In this document: positions 1 through 5,371 of the stretch, one piece after another
How positions within the stretch are numbered: the first letter of the stretch is position 1
Layout of the letters: the number at the start of each line of letters is the position of its first letter
NCBI GenBank assembly: GCA_963977945.1
Contig: CAXBQO010000036.1
Coordinates: 1 to 9,867 of the forward strand
Reading direction: 5' to 3'
DNA length: 9,867 bases
From: CALMJB01 sp963977945
Lineage (GTDB): Bacteria > Actinomycetota > Actinomycetes > Nanopelagicales > Nanopelagicaceae
Translations under genes and position numbers: made by a program
Notes under the pieces: model-generated
Told to the model about the DNA's origin: nothing
The model's database searches: none
Seen by the model: the letters and a program-made list of their open reading frames with translations, nothing else

Positions 1-271
1 CAGTAAAAACTTTTCCAATTCCAGTAATTGAATAGCCGCCAGTCACAAATGGTTTTCTGCCAACTCGATCACTTACTTTGCCCGCATACAATTTTGTGAA
101 ACCGGCAATAAATTCGGCTACGCCTTCGATAACGCCAATTGCAAGTGGGGCGCTGGCAACTGCTCCGGCTATAAGTAACGGCAAAAGCGGATAGATCAGT
201 TCGCTTGCTGCATCTTGGGCGAGGGAGACTAATGTGAGAATTATTAAATTCTTAGTGAGCCAACTTTTCAC
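1..271 (-). CDS. MFS transporter, N-terminal part (partial)
   Basis: Only the first 90 codons are present; the gene runs off the left edge. Translating the minus strand from GTG at 271 gives an N-terminal hydrophobic segment (about residues 9-37, containing SELIYPLLPLLI), a second segment (about 38-61), then the major-facilitator loop 2-3 motif GKVSDRVGRK at residues 64-73. The combination of a D/SxxIYPLLP first helix, an IGVIEGVAE second helix and the GxxSDRxGR loop is characteristic of an inner-membrane MFS branch usually annotated as drug or metabolite efflux; the substrate cannot be told. There is no Shine-Dalgarno sequence; a TACTCT hexamer ends 7 nt before the GTG, fitting leaderless expression. 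It is divergent from the DinB-like gene with 49 bp between start codons. Family assignment is firm, function is not. Confidence 0.85.
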   Translation of the reverse strand, partial: MKSWLTKNLIILTLVSLAQDAASELIYPLLPLLIAGAVASAPLAIGVIEGVAEFIAGFTKLYAGKVSDRVGRKPFVTGGYSITGIGKVFT

Positions 272-277
272 TTAGAA

Positions 278-283
278 AGAGTA
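278..283 (-). promoter_or_regulatory. -10 element of leaderless MFS gene
   Basis: The minus strand reads TACTCT, matching TANNNT, with its final T at -7 relative to the GTG at 271. No clear -35 is seen. Placement implies transcription starting at the start codon. Confidence 0.5.
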
Positions 284-308
284 CAAAATAAAGATTACAT
301 AACACATA

Positions 309-314
309 TAGGAT
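309..314 (+). promoter_or_regulatory. -10 element of the DinB-YCII-DUF164-RNase H operon
   Basis: TAGGAT (TANNNT type) ends at -7 relative to the ATG at 321, with no Shine-Dalgarno sequence upstream of that ATG, so the operon's first mRNA base is probably the A of the start codon. The same TAGGAT at the same distance precedes the nitroreductase gene. Confidence 0.55.
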
Positions 315-320
315 TAACTT

Positions 321-773
321 ATGCAGGAATTAGCCGAAAAATATCAAATAGCGACCCAAGAATTTTTAAATCTCGTTGCTCAAATTTCACCAAATCAATT
401 AGATAAAGCCGATAAAGAGGGTTGGACTCCAAGACAAGTAATTCACCATCTTGCCGATAGCGAGGCGCAGTCTTATTCCAGATTACGTCGATTAATTGCT
501 GAACCCGGATCTCTCATTCAAGGCTATGACGAGAATAAATGGGCAGAAAGTTCAAAGCTTGGCTATAAATCTGAAGATGTGCAAAGTTCTCTTGAAGTTT
601 TTAAAGCGGTACGACAAGCATCTTATGAATTAATTAAACGATTATCAGAAAAAGATTTAGAAATTGAAGGTACACACTCAGAATCTGGTGCCTATTCAGT
701 TGGCAAGTGGATTAAGACTTACACCAATCATCCGTTAGATCATGCGAATCAAATTCGAGAGCAATTAAAGTAA
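321..773 (+). CDS. DinB/YfiT-like four-helix metalloprotein
   Basis: A 150-residue soluble protein of the DinB/YfiT-like superfamily (four-helix bundle, often with a metal bound by three histidines). The visible signature is H42/H43 in VIHHLADSE at the end of helix 2 and the C-terminal H137-x3-H141 pair in NHPLDHANQI, the usual three-histidine arrangement. Length fits the DinB_2 type. Family members include bacillithiol or mycothiol-dependent transferases and many proteins of unknown activity; nothing here fixes the substrate. The ATG is supported by a -10 hexamer ending 7 nt before it. Its stop TAA overlaps the next gene's ATG by one base (TAATG), so the two are translationally coupled. Confidence 0.85.
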   Translation: MQELAEKYQIATQEFLNLVAQISPNQLDKADKEGWTPRQVIHHLADSEAQSYSRLRRLIAEPGSLIQGYDENKWAESSKLGYKSEDVQSSLEVFKAVRQASYELIKRLSEKDLEIEGTHSESGAYSVGKWIKTYTNHPLDHANQIREQLK

Positions 774-1102
774 TGCAAAAATTTGTAATGTTTGTGATTG
801 CAGATTCCACCGAACTTGCCAGTCCAAATGAACGTGAAAACATTGATGTGTTTAATGAAAAATTACAGGCAAACAATCAATGGATTTATGCAGCCGGAAT
901 CTGTGACCATCCTCAGGCAACACTGATAGATAACAGAAATGATGCCGGCATAATTAAATCTGGATCATTATTTTCTTCTAAAGAACACTACAGTGGCTTT
1001 TGGTTGGTGCAGTGCGAAAATCAAGACATTGCTTTGCAATTAGCAAAAGAAGGTTCCAAAGCCTGCAATCGAAAAGTTGAACTCAGACCTTTTCTTAGGT
1101 AA
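773..1102 (+). CDS. YCII-related (dimeric alpha-beta barrel) protein
   Basis: A 109-residue protein of the YCII / DGPF-domain group (ferredoxin-like dimeric alpha-beta barrel). The recognisable part is the C-terminal half: YSGFWLVQ at residues 73-80, followed by a helix with alternating acidic and small residues and the ending KVELRPFL (101-108), which matches the family pattern SGFW(x)-helix-VEVRP(F/I). The N-terminal KFVMFVIAD strand also fits. YCII proteins are small cytoplasmic enzymes or accessory factors with poorly known activity; a functional call is not possible. It begins inside the stop of the DinB-like gene and is separated from the DUF164 gene by 10 bp, so it is an internal operon member. 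Confidence 0.8.
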   Translation: MQKFVMFVIADSTELASPNERENIDVFNEKLQANNQWIYAAGICDHPQATLIDNRNDAGIIKSGSLFSSKEHYSGFWLVQCENQDIALQLAKEGSKACNRKVELRPFLR

Positions 1103-1112
1103 ATAGGAATTA

Positions 1113-1838
1113 ATGAAAGCAATCAAAGAGCATCAACTACTATTGCTTTCTTTGCAGGCTACTGATTCCAAAATTTCTCAGTTAAAGTCGCAAATTCAAT
1201 CTTTACCTGAAACAAAAGAGTTAGCCGAGATAATCAAGCGCCTGGGTGAAGCTGGAAATGCTTTGAAAGTTATACAAACCGAAGAGGATGCAATTAATTC
1301 CGAGTTAAAGCGCAGTGAAAATGATGTGGAATTAGTCGAGTCACGAATTGAACGAGATGAAAAGCGGTTAGCCAGCGGAACTGGAACTGCAAAAGAATTA
1401 GAACAAACCCAACATGAATTAGAGACACTTCATAAAAGGAAATCAGAGTTAGAAGAAGTTGAACTTGAAATCATGGTTCGTAAAGAGGCAATCGATAAAA
1501 GACTCTCAATGCAGAATTTGGAAATTGAGAGTTTAAGTAAGCAGAAAAATGAATTAGAAACAGCGGTGAGTAGCAAGTCAGGTCAATTAACCCAACAAAT
1601 AGAAATCGCAACAAAAGAAAGAACAGAATTGAGTCAGAAAGTCGCCACAGATTTAATAGCGACTTATGAAAAGATTCGAACTAATTCAAGCGGTGTGGGA
1701 GCCGCCAGATTATTTGAAGGCAAATGCGAAGGGTGTCATCTAACTTTGAACGCGGTAGAAATTACGAGAATTAAAGCTTTGCCTGAAGATGAAATTGTTC
1801 GTTGCGAACAGTGCAATCGAATATTGGTAAGAGTTTAA
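1113..1838 (+). CDS. DUF164 coiled-coil protein with C4 zinc ribbon (Rv2229c/FlgZ-type family)
   Basis: A 241-residue protein: residues about 5-180 are a long, charged antiparallel coiled coil rich in E, K, L and Q, and the C-terminus is a zinc ribbon with four cysteines, C205-x2-C208 (CEGCHLTL) and C231-x2-C234 (CEQCNRILV). This is the layout of the COG1579/DUF164 family, which includes mycobacterial Rv2229c and Helicobacter HP0958. In actinobacteria it sits next to the RNase HI fusion, as here: its TAA at 1836-1838 directly abuts the downstream GTG. The ribbon probably binds nucleic acid or protein; the precise role is unsettled. A short AGGA lies 4 nt before the ATG, a weak ribosome site consistent with an internal operon position. 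Confidence 0.9.
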   Translation: MKAIKEHQLLLLSLQATDSKISQLKSQIQSLPETKELAEIIKRLGEAGNALKVIQTEEDAINSELKRSENDVELVESRIERDEKRLASGTGTAKELEQTQHELETLHKRKSELEEVELEIMVRKEAIDKRLSMQNLEIESLSKQKNELETAVSSKSGQLTQQIEIATKERTELSQKVATDLIATYEKIRTNSSGVGAARLFEGKCEGCHLTLNAVEITRIKALPEDEIVRCEQCNRILVRV

Positions 1839-2921
1839 GTGGGTAGAGAATTTTTAGTGCGCGCAGATGGTGGTGCGCGTGGAAATCCTGGCGCGGCTGC
1901 TTTTGGCGCTGTGGTTTATGAAAATGGCAAAGTAATTAAAGAAATATTTGAAACAATCGGAATCGCATCTAATAACGTAGCTGAGTATCGCGGATTAATT
2001 GCTGGCTTAAATGCAGTTCATAGTCTTGATCCAAATGGTCATATTTTGGTGGAGATGGATTCCAAATTAGTTATTGAGCAAATGAGTGGAAATTGGAAAA
2101 TCAAACATCCAGATATGCGAACCTTGGCAAAGCAGGCGCGTGACATTCATGATCCAAAATTAGTTAAATATAAATGGATTCCGCGGGGAGAAAATTCAGC
2201 CGCTGATGCACTCGTAAATCAAGCTTTAGATGGCGAAGTAGCAAAGTCAACGCCGCATCGAGTTAATTTTCTAACAGAAAGATTTCAAACGTCAGATTTA
2301 CCGACCACAATTTATTTTGTAAGACATGGTGAAACAATATTGACGCCACAACGTAGATTTTCTGGAATCGGTGAAATAAATCCAGAGTTAACTGAAATTG
2401 GACAATCTCAAGCACAATCAGTTGCTGAAGAAATTGCTAAAAGAAAACCAGAGTTTTTAATCGCTTCACCGCTACGTAGAACTACTCAAACAGCTGAAGC
2501 AATTTCACGTGAAACTGGATTAAAAATAGATTTTGATCCGATTTGGCTTGAGTGCAATTTTGGTTTGTGGGATGGCTTAACTCACGCCCAAGTTATTGAA
2601 GAATATGGTGAGGAATACAAGCGCTGGACTTCTTCAGTTGCTTATGCACCACCACAAGGTGAGTCATATGAAGAGGTAACGGCTCGGGTTCAACATGGAT
2701 TAAGTAATTTAGTTTCAGAGTATCCCGCTAAAACTGTTGTTGTAGTCACTCATAACATGACAATTAGATGCATGGTTGCAACAGCATTGGGCGCACCAAT
2801 CGAATCGATTTTTCATATGGATGTTTACCCGTGCAGCATTACAACTTTGAATATTTGGCCAAGCGATGGATTAATCGCGGTTCGCACATTTAGCGAGCGT
2901 GGCCATCTTCCTAATTTTTAA
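1839..2921 (+). CDS. Bifunctional RNase HI / acid phosphatase (histidine phosphatase) fusion
   Basis: A 360-residue two-domain protein of the Rv2228c type. Residues 1-135 are RNase HI, removing RNA from RNA-DNA hybrids, with all four acidic catalytic positions: D10 (ADGGARGNPG), E49 (NVAEYRG), D74 (VEMDSKLV) and D123 (NSAADAL). After a short linker (about 136-155), residues 156-350 form a histidine phosphatase (phosphoglycerate mutase/CobC-like) domain with R162-H163-G164, R213/R214, E238 and H305 (VVVTHN). In mycobacteria the C-terminal domain has acid phosphatase and alpha-ribazole phosphatase activity. The GTG start directly follows the DUF164 stop, so the pair should be co-translated. Both domains look catalytically intact. 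rnpB starts about 40 bp after the stop but has its own promoter. Confidence 0.93.
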   Translation: MGREFLVRADGGARGNPGAAAFGAVVYENGKVIKEIFETIGIASNNVAEYRGLIAGLNAVHSLDPNGHILVEMDSKLVIEQMSGNWKIKHPDMRTLAKQARDIHDPKLVKYKWIPRGENSAADALVNQALDGEVAKSTPHRVNFLTERFQTSDLPTTIYFVRHGETILTPQRRFSGIGEINPELTEIGQSQAQSVAEEIAKRKPEFLIASPLRRTTQTAEAISRETGLKIDFDPIWLECNFGLWDGLTHAQVIEEYGEEYKRWTSSVAYAPPQGESYEEVTARVQHGLSNLVSEYPAKTVVVVTHNMTIRCMVATALGAPIESIFHMDVYPCSITTLNIWPSDGLIAVRTFSERGHLPNF

Positions 2922-2927
2922 ATCAAT

Positions 2928-2956
2928 TTCAAAGTAGTTTGCCTTATCGCTACAAT
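2928..2956 (+). promoter_or_regulatory. rnpB promoter
   Basis: TTCAAA (2928-2933), a 17-bp spacer and TACAAT (2951-2956) give a near-consensus housekeeping promoter placing the transcript start at about 2962-2964, exactly where the RNase P RNA P1 helix begins. Confidence 0.65.
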
Positions 2957-2962
2957 TTGCGG

Positions 2963-3340
2963 TGAAGAGTCGTCTGGGTCACCGCGTAACACAAGGGCTT
3001 AATTAACTTTTGTGCGCCGAGGAAAGTCCGGACTCCGAAGAGCAAGGTGGTGGGTAACGCCCACCCGGAGCAATCCGCGGGATAGTGCAACAGAAAGTAA
3101 ACCGCCAATAGAAATATTGGTAAGGGTGAAACGGTGGTGTAAGAGACCACCAGTATTTGTAGCAATACAAATAGCTATGTAAACCCCACCTGGAGCAAGA
3201 CCATGAAGATGGCATTTGAGAGCTGCTCGCTCAAGTCATCGGGTAGGTTGCTTGAATCTGTAAGTAATTACAGATCTAGATGGATGGTGATCCATTCGCG
3301 AAAGCGTTGGACAGGATCCGGCTTATAGGGCGACTCTTCT
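2963..3340 (+). ncRNA. rnpB: RNase P RNA, bacterial class A
   Basis: The catalytic RNA of RNase P, which matures tRNA 5' ends. About 378 nt. The universally conserved segment GAGGAAAGTCCGGACTCC is at 3019-3036; AACAGAAAGTAAACCGCC at 3089-3106, the GGTAAGGGTGAAACGGTGG block at 3119-3137 and the TATGTAAACCCC block near 3176-3187 are also present and in order. The ends pair as helix P1: GAAGAGTCG (2964-2972) with CGACTCTTC (3331-3339), and the run TCTTTTTT follows immediately, acting with P1 as terminator. The 3' segment GGCTTATAGGGCGACTCTTC is repeated twice downstream (4171-4190 and, diverged, 4971-4990). Predicted proteins on the opposite strand here are spurious. Confidence 0.97.
3315..3340 (+). 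repeat. rnpB 3'-end repeat, copy 1 (in rnpB)
   Basis: This is the functional 3' end of rnpB. Its last 20 bp before the T run (3320-3339) are identical to 4171-4190, and the 26 bp 3315-3340 match 4965-4990 with three mismatches (at 3316, 3323 and 3330). Confidence 0.9.
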
Positions 3341-3350
3341 TTTTTAAATG

Positions 3351-3380
3351 TTGCATTAATGCTACATAGCATATATGCTA
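3351..3380 (+). promoter_or_regulatory. Promoter and palindromic operator of the XRE-membrane protein pair
   Basis: TTGCAT (3351-3356), a 17-bp spacer and TATGCT (3374-3379) form a promoter whose -10 ends 7 nt before the ATG at 3386. A perfect 14-bp palindrome, TAGCATATATGCTA (3367-3380), covers the -10, and an extra GCTA half-site (3361-3364) forms a second inverted pair with TAGC at 3367-3370. This is a natural binding site for the adjacent repressor, implying autoregulation; the binding itself is inferred. Confidence 0.65.
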
Positions 3381-3385
3381 TTTCT

Positions 3386-3619
3386 ATGAGTCGCAATCCT
3401 GAAGAGCCGGTATATAACCGCATTGAGGAAGTCCGTGCTGCCTTAGGGCTATCAAGGCAAGAACTAGCAGATAAAGCTGGCGTGCATTACCAAACTATCG
3501 GCTACTTAGAACGTGAGGAGTACAGCCCTTCCCTAGTACTTGCACTACGTATTGCTAAGTCTCTGAATCAAGATGTATCAAAACTATTTTCTCTCACCCC
3601 GTTTAAGAAAGGAAAGTAA
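3386..3619 (+). CDS. XRE-family HTH transcriptional regulator, small
   Basis: A 77-residue protein that is almost entirely one Cro/CI-type helix-turn-helix: LGLSRQELADKAGVHYQTIG covers helices 2-3 (residues 20-39), then the typical YLEREEYSPSLVLALRIAKSL and the ending DVSKLFSL. Such minimal regulators are commonly paired with a small membrane protein. The ATG at 3386 is preferred over the in-frame ATG at 3359 because a TATGCT -10 ends 7 nt before it and the residues gained by the longer start would be encoded by the promoter and palindrome. It probably represses its own promoter through that palindrome. The downstream membrane protein gene starts 2 bp after its stop. Codon use (many CTA leucines) differs from the surrounding chromosome. 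Confidence 0.88.
   Translation: MSRNPEEPVYNRIEEVRAALGLSRQELADKAGVHYQTIGYLEREEYSPSLVLALRIAKSLNQDVSKLFSLTPFKKGK
3608..3613 (+). promoter_or_regulatory. Shine-Dalgarno site of the membrane protein gene
   Basis: AAAGGA lies 8 nt before the ATG at 3622, inside the last codons of the HTH gene. It is one of the few recognisable ribosome binding sites in this window and shows the gene is translated from within the operon mRNA. Confidence 0.6.
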
Positions 3620-3621
3620 AG

Positions 3622-4167
3622 ATGACAAAGAAGAATAAGATTTATTGGTTTGAGGGTGTTACTGAAAAAGGTGTTAAATCTTTACTAAATGATGAAAACT
3701 CAAAATTCGGATGGTTGAGACCTCAGCGAAACCGCAGAATTCTTGTAGTCCTAATGGCCATGGGCCTAATTTCAGTGGCAATAGGCAGTTATTGGCCAAC
3801 CTTGAAGACCAATCTGAACTTATCTGATGGAACTTCAGTAGTTGTGTATTCCGTGACAGCGATATTTGTAATCTTTGCTGTTCTTGGCGGCTACTCGCTC
3901 TTGCGTATCAGCGTGAGGTCCATTGCAGATGCACCAGACGAATTACTAGATGAGCGCCAAATACAGGTTCGTAACACGTCAATCAGATTTGCCTACTACT
4001 CAATGGGTTATGTAGTCCTAGGACTCTTATCGTTGATGTTTTTCGGACCAGATCTAAAGATGTTTCAAGCTGAAGGCAATGATGGAAGCTATCTCGTGAT
4101 TGCCACTTTGTTTGCTTATGCTTCCATGCCTTCTATGGTTATGGCTTGGCATGAGCGGGATATTTAA
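3622..4167 (+). CDS. Four-helix membrane protein partnered with the XRE regulator (DUF2178-like)
   Basis: A 181-residue integral membrane protein with no family I can name with certainty. Four hydrophobic segments are visible: about residues 40-57, 73-95, 122-142 and 157-176. A basic cytoplasmic stretch (PQRNRR, 34-39) precedes the first, and between helices 2 and 3 there is a conserved-looking LLDERQIQVRN motif (108-118). A DER(x)nR motif just before a hydrophobic helix, directly downstream of a tiny XRE gene, is the pattern of DUF2178/DUF3796-type proteins in Bacillus and archaea, whose function is unknown. The gene begins 2 bp after the regulator's stop with its own AAAGGA ribosome site, so the two form one operon. 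A role in envelope stress or immunity to a membrane-active peptide is possible but is guesswork. Confidence 0.75.
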   Translation: MTKKNKIYWFEGVTEKGVKSLLNDENSKFGWLRPQRNRRILVVLMAMGLISVAIGSYWPTLKTNLNLSDGTSVVVYSVTAIFVIFAVLGGYSLLRISVRSIADAPDELLDERQIQVRNTSIRFAYYSMGYVVLGLLSLMFFGPDLKMFQAEGNDGSYLVIATLFAYASMPSMVMAWHERDI

Positions 4168-4170
4168 TTT

Positions 4171-4190
4171 GGCTTATAGGGCGACTCTTC
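4171..4190 (+). repeat. rnpB 3'-end repeat, copy 2
   Basis: GGCTTATAGGGCGACTCTTC, identical over 20 bp to rnpB 3320-3339, lies 3 bp after the membrane protein stop. The rest of rnpB is absent, so this is a displaced tail and not a gene. Unlike copy 1 it is not followed by a T run. It ends 10 bp before the nitroreductase stop. Confidence 0.92.
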
Positions 4191-4200
4191 AATTTAAATT

Positions 4201-4947
4201 TTAATTTATTGGTTTGATAATTACTTCTTCTGAGCCAATTCGGTTTGCCTTAAAAGTATTTGCATGTGAATCGCTTGGATAACCGATTGCAACTCCACAT
4301 AGCAATCGATAATTCTTCGGTACATCAAACTCTTTTCGAACCACATCATCCCAAATTGCAGCAGCTCCTTGCGGACATGTGCCTAATCCGCGAGCATGTG
4401 CTGAAAGTATTAGATTTTCTAACATCAAACCTGCATCACTAGCAGAGAAGATTCCTAAACTTTTGTGGATATAAATAAATAACTCGGTAGGAGCGCCAAA
4501 AAATCGATAATTTGCCGCCCACCATTTATCTCGCGATATTTTATCTTCTCGCTTAATTCCATAATGTCCATATAGATCAGCACCCAGCCGCATTGCTCTT
4601 GGTTTTATATCTTTTGAGTATGGTTTTCCAACAACTCTATTGCTGGTTGGCAATCCATATCTAGTTAACAAAACTCTTAATTTACCTCGCCAACCTTTTC
4701 TTAAGTTAGATGAAAGATATTCCCAACGCTTAAGGAACTCTGCGCTTATTCGATCTCGGGACTCACCAGATGCGATAGCAATCTTAAATGGGCGCGTATT
4801 TGACCAACTTGGGGCGGTCAATGCATCTTCGAAAATTGAATCGAGCACTTCCTGCGGAATTGGATCTGATCGAAAATCTCTTGTACTTCTTCGTGATGCA
4901 AGAAATTCAGAAATTTGACTGGCTGTTAACTTAATTCCTGGTTGCAT
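4201..4947 (-). CDS. Nitroreductase-family flavoprotein
   Basis: A 248-residue FMN-dependent NAD(P)H oxidoreductase of the nitroreductase superfamily, PnbA-like. The N-terminal FMN-phosphate motif RRSTRDF is at residues 19-25, followed by APSWSNTRPF (45-54) in the flavin loop, a mid-region with ASDAGLMLENLILSA (helix over the isoalloxazine), GLGTCPQGAA and the C-terminal LLCGVAIGYP. All usual FMN-contact blocks are present, so it looks active; the substrate (nitro-aromatic, quinone or other) cannot be read. The ATG at 4947 follows a TAGGAT -10 ending at -7, so it is leaderless. It lies between copies 2 and 3 of the rnpB tail repeat, convergent with the membrane protein gene. Codon use resembles the main chromosome. 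Confidence 0.9.
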   Translation of the reverse strand: MQPGIKLTASQISEFLASRRSTRDFRSDPIPQEVLDSIFEDALTAPSWSNTRPFKIAIASGESRDRISAEFLKRWEYLSSNLRKGWRGKLRVLLTRYGLPTSNRVVGKPYSKDIKPRAMRLGADLYGHYGIKREDKISRDKWWAANYRFFGAPTELFIYIHKSLGIFSASDAGLMLENLILSAHARGLGTCPQGAAAIWDDVVRKEFDVPKNYRLLCGVAIGYPSDSHANTFKANRIGSEEVIIKPIN

Positions 4948-4953
4948 GTTGAA

Positions 4954-4959
4954 ATCCTA
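4954..4959 (-). promoter_or_regulatory. -10 element of leaderless nitroreductase gene
   Basis: The minus strand reads TAGGAT with the final T at -7 from the ATG at 4947. No -35 match is seen at 16-18 bp; that position falls inside the rnpB tail repeat copy 3. Confidence 0.55.
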
Positions 4960-4964
4960 ATCCT

Positions 4965-4990
4965 GCTCCGGCATATAGGCCGACTCTTCT
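4965..4990 (+). repeat. rnpB 3'-end repeat, copy 3 (diverged)
   Basis: Matches rnpB 3315-3340 with three mismatches in 26 bp, reading CCGGCATATAGGCCGACTC where rnpB has CCGGCTTATAGGGCGACTC. It is followed by TTTTATTTTAAAGTTGC, which resembles the rnpB downstream flank (a T run, TTTAAATGTTGC), so this may be the oldest, displaced end. Confidence 0.8.
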
Positions 4991-5070
4991 TTTATTTTAA
5001 AGTTGCTACGAGTATCAAATTCTTTACTATGGTTTATTTTGATATTATTTTAATTCTGGCTGACGATCAG

Positions 5071-5104
5071 AAGCGGGTTCAATTTATATTGAACCCGCTT
5101 TTTA
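5071..5104 (+). terminator. Strong intrinsic terminator
   Basis: A perfect 13-bp stem, AAGCGGGTTCAAT (5071-5083) pairing with ATTGAACCCGCTT (5088-5100), with a 4-nt loop TTAT and a run TTTT immediately after. It faces the plus strand, yet no plus-strand gene ends just upstream, so either it ends a small RNA from 4992-5070 or is left from a lost gene. Confidence 0.85.
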
Positions 5105-5175
5105 ATATCCCTACATTATTCACAGTTAATTCATTTATAAAAAGAAACTTTCCTCTTCTACTTGAAACTCTGTGC

Positions 5176-5246
5176 GGGGGAATGGTGTAGTGGTAGCACG
5201 ACTGGTCGTCAGCCAGAAAGTACGGGTTCGATTCTCGTTTCCTCCA
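5176..5246 (+). tRNA. tRNA-Asp-like (anticodon GUC), atypical
   Basis: A full cloverleaf can be folded: acceptor GGGGGAA (5176-5182) with TTCCTCC (5239-5245, one G-U); D arm GTGT/GCAC with loop AGTGGTA; anticodon stem CTGG/CCAG around the loop TCGTCAG, giving GUC at 5208-5210; T arm ACGGG/CTCGT with loop TTCGATT; discriminator A5246; no encoded CCA. Three things are abnormal: base 33 is C where U is nearly universal, the outer anticodon pair 27-43 is A-A, and position 73 is A although bacterial tRNA-Asp uses G. The body (AATGGTGTAGTGGTAGCAC) looks more like tRNA-Gln. It may be a divergent functional tRNA, a pseudogene, or an attachment-site remnant. Confidence 0.65.
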
Positions 5247-5371
5247 GTTCACTCGCAAGTCAGTAATCCGAGGAGTTTGACGCCCTAATAAATGATTGCT
5301 GGCTTCGCGAGCCACAATGTAGATAAATTGAAAAGTGGCAAAGCCATATTTAATTAGTTCAATTCTTTAGA

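Larger units (their letters stand above)
3340..4190 (+). mobile_element. Putative small insertion downstream of rnpB, bounded by 20-bp direct repeats
   Basis: The segment from the end of rnpB to the second identical 20-bp rnpB tail (4171-4190) holds only an XRE regulator and a membrane protein. Direct repeats of an RNA-gene 3' end around foreign cargo are the usual footprint of site-specific integration into tRNA or tmRNA genes. Leucine codon CTA is clearly commoner here than in the flanking genes, which mostly use TTA, CTT and TTG. No integrase, transposase or terminal inverted repeat is present, so it would be a non-autonomous or decayed element. A local duplication cannot be excluded. Confidence 0.4.

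Noticed and set aside
2950..3215. Two overlapping minus-strand open frames of about 70 codons
   Set aside because: They lie wholly in rnpB and their sequence is the complement of conserved RNase P RNA; no protein-like features.
4260..4918. Two plus-strand open frames of 60 and 92 codons
   Set aside because: Antisense shadows of the well-supported nitroreductase gene, without promoter or ribosome site.
3340..4990. Insertion sequence or CRISPR array
   Set aside because: No transposase, no terminal inverted repeats and no regularly spaced repeats; the three rnpB tails are far apart and enclose ordinary genes.
4942..5315. Plus-strand (4942-5190) and minus-strand (5079-5315) open frames
   Set aside because: They run through the rnpB tail repeat, the terminator hairpin and the tRNA; composition is not coding and no start signals are seen.
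5300..5346. Small hairpins TGGCT-TCGCG-AGCCA (5300-5314) and TGGC-AAA-GCCA (5336-5346) between the tRNA and TipAS
   Set aside because: The first has no T run; the second has a 4-bp stem and, on the minus strand, CTTTT after it, so it could weakly end the TipAS transcript but is too short to call.
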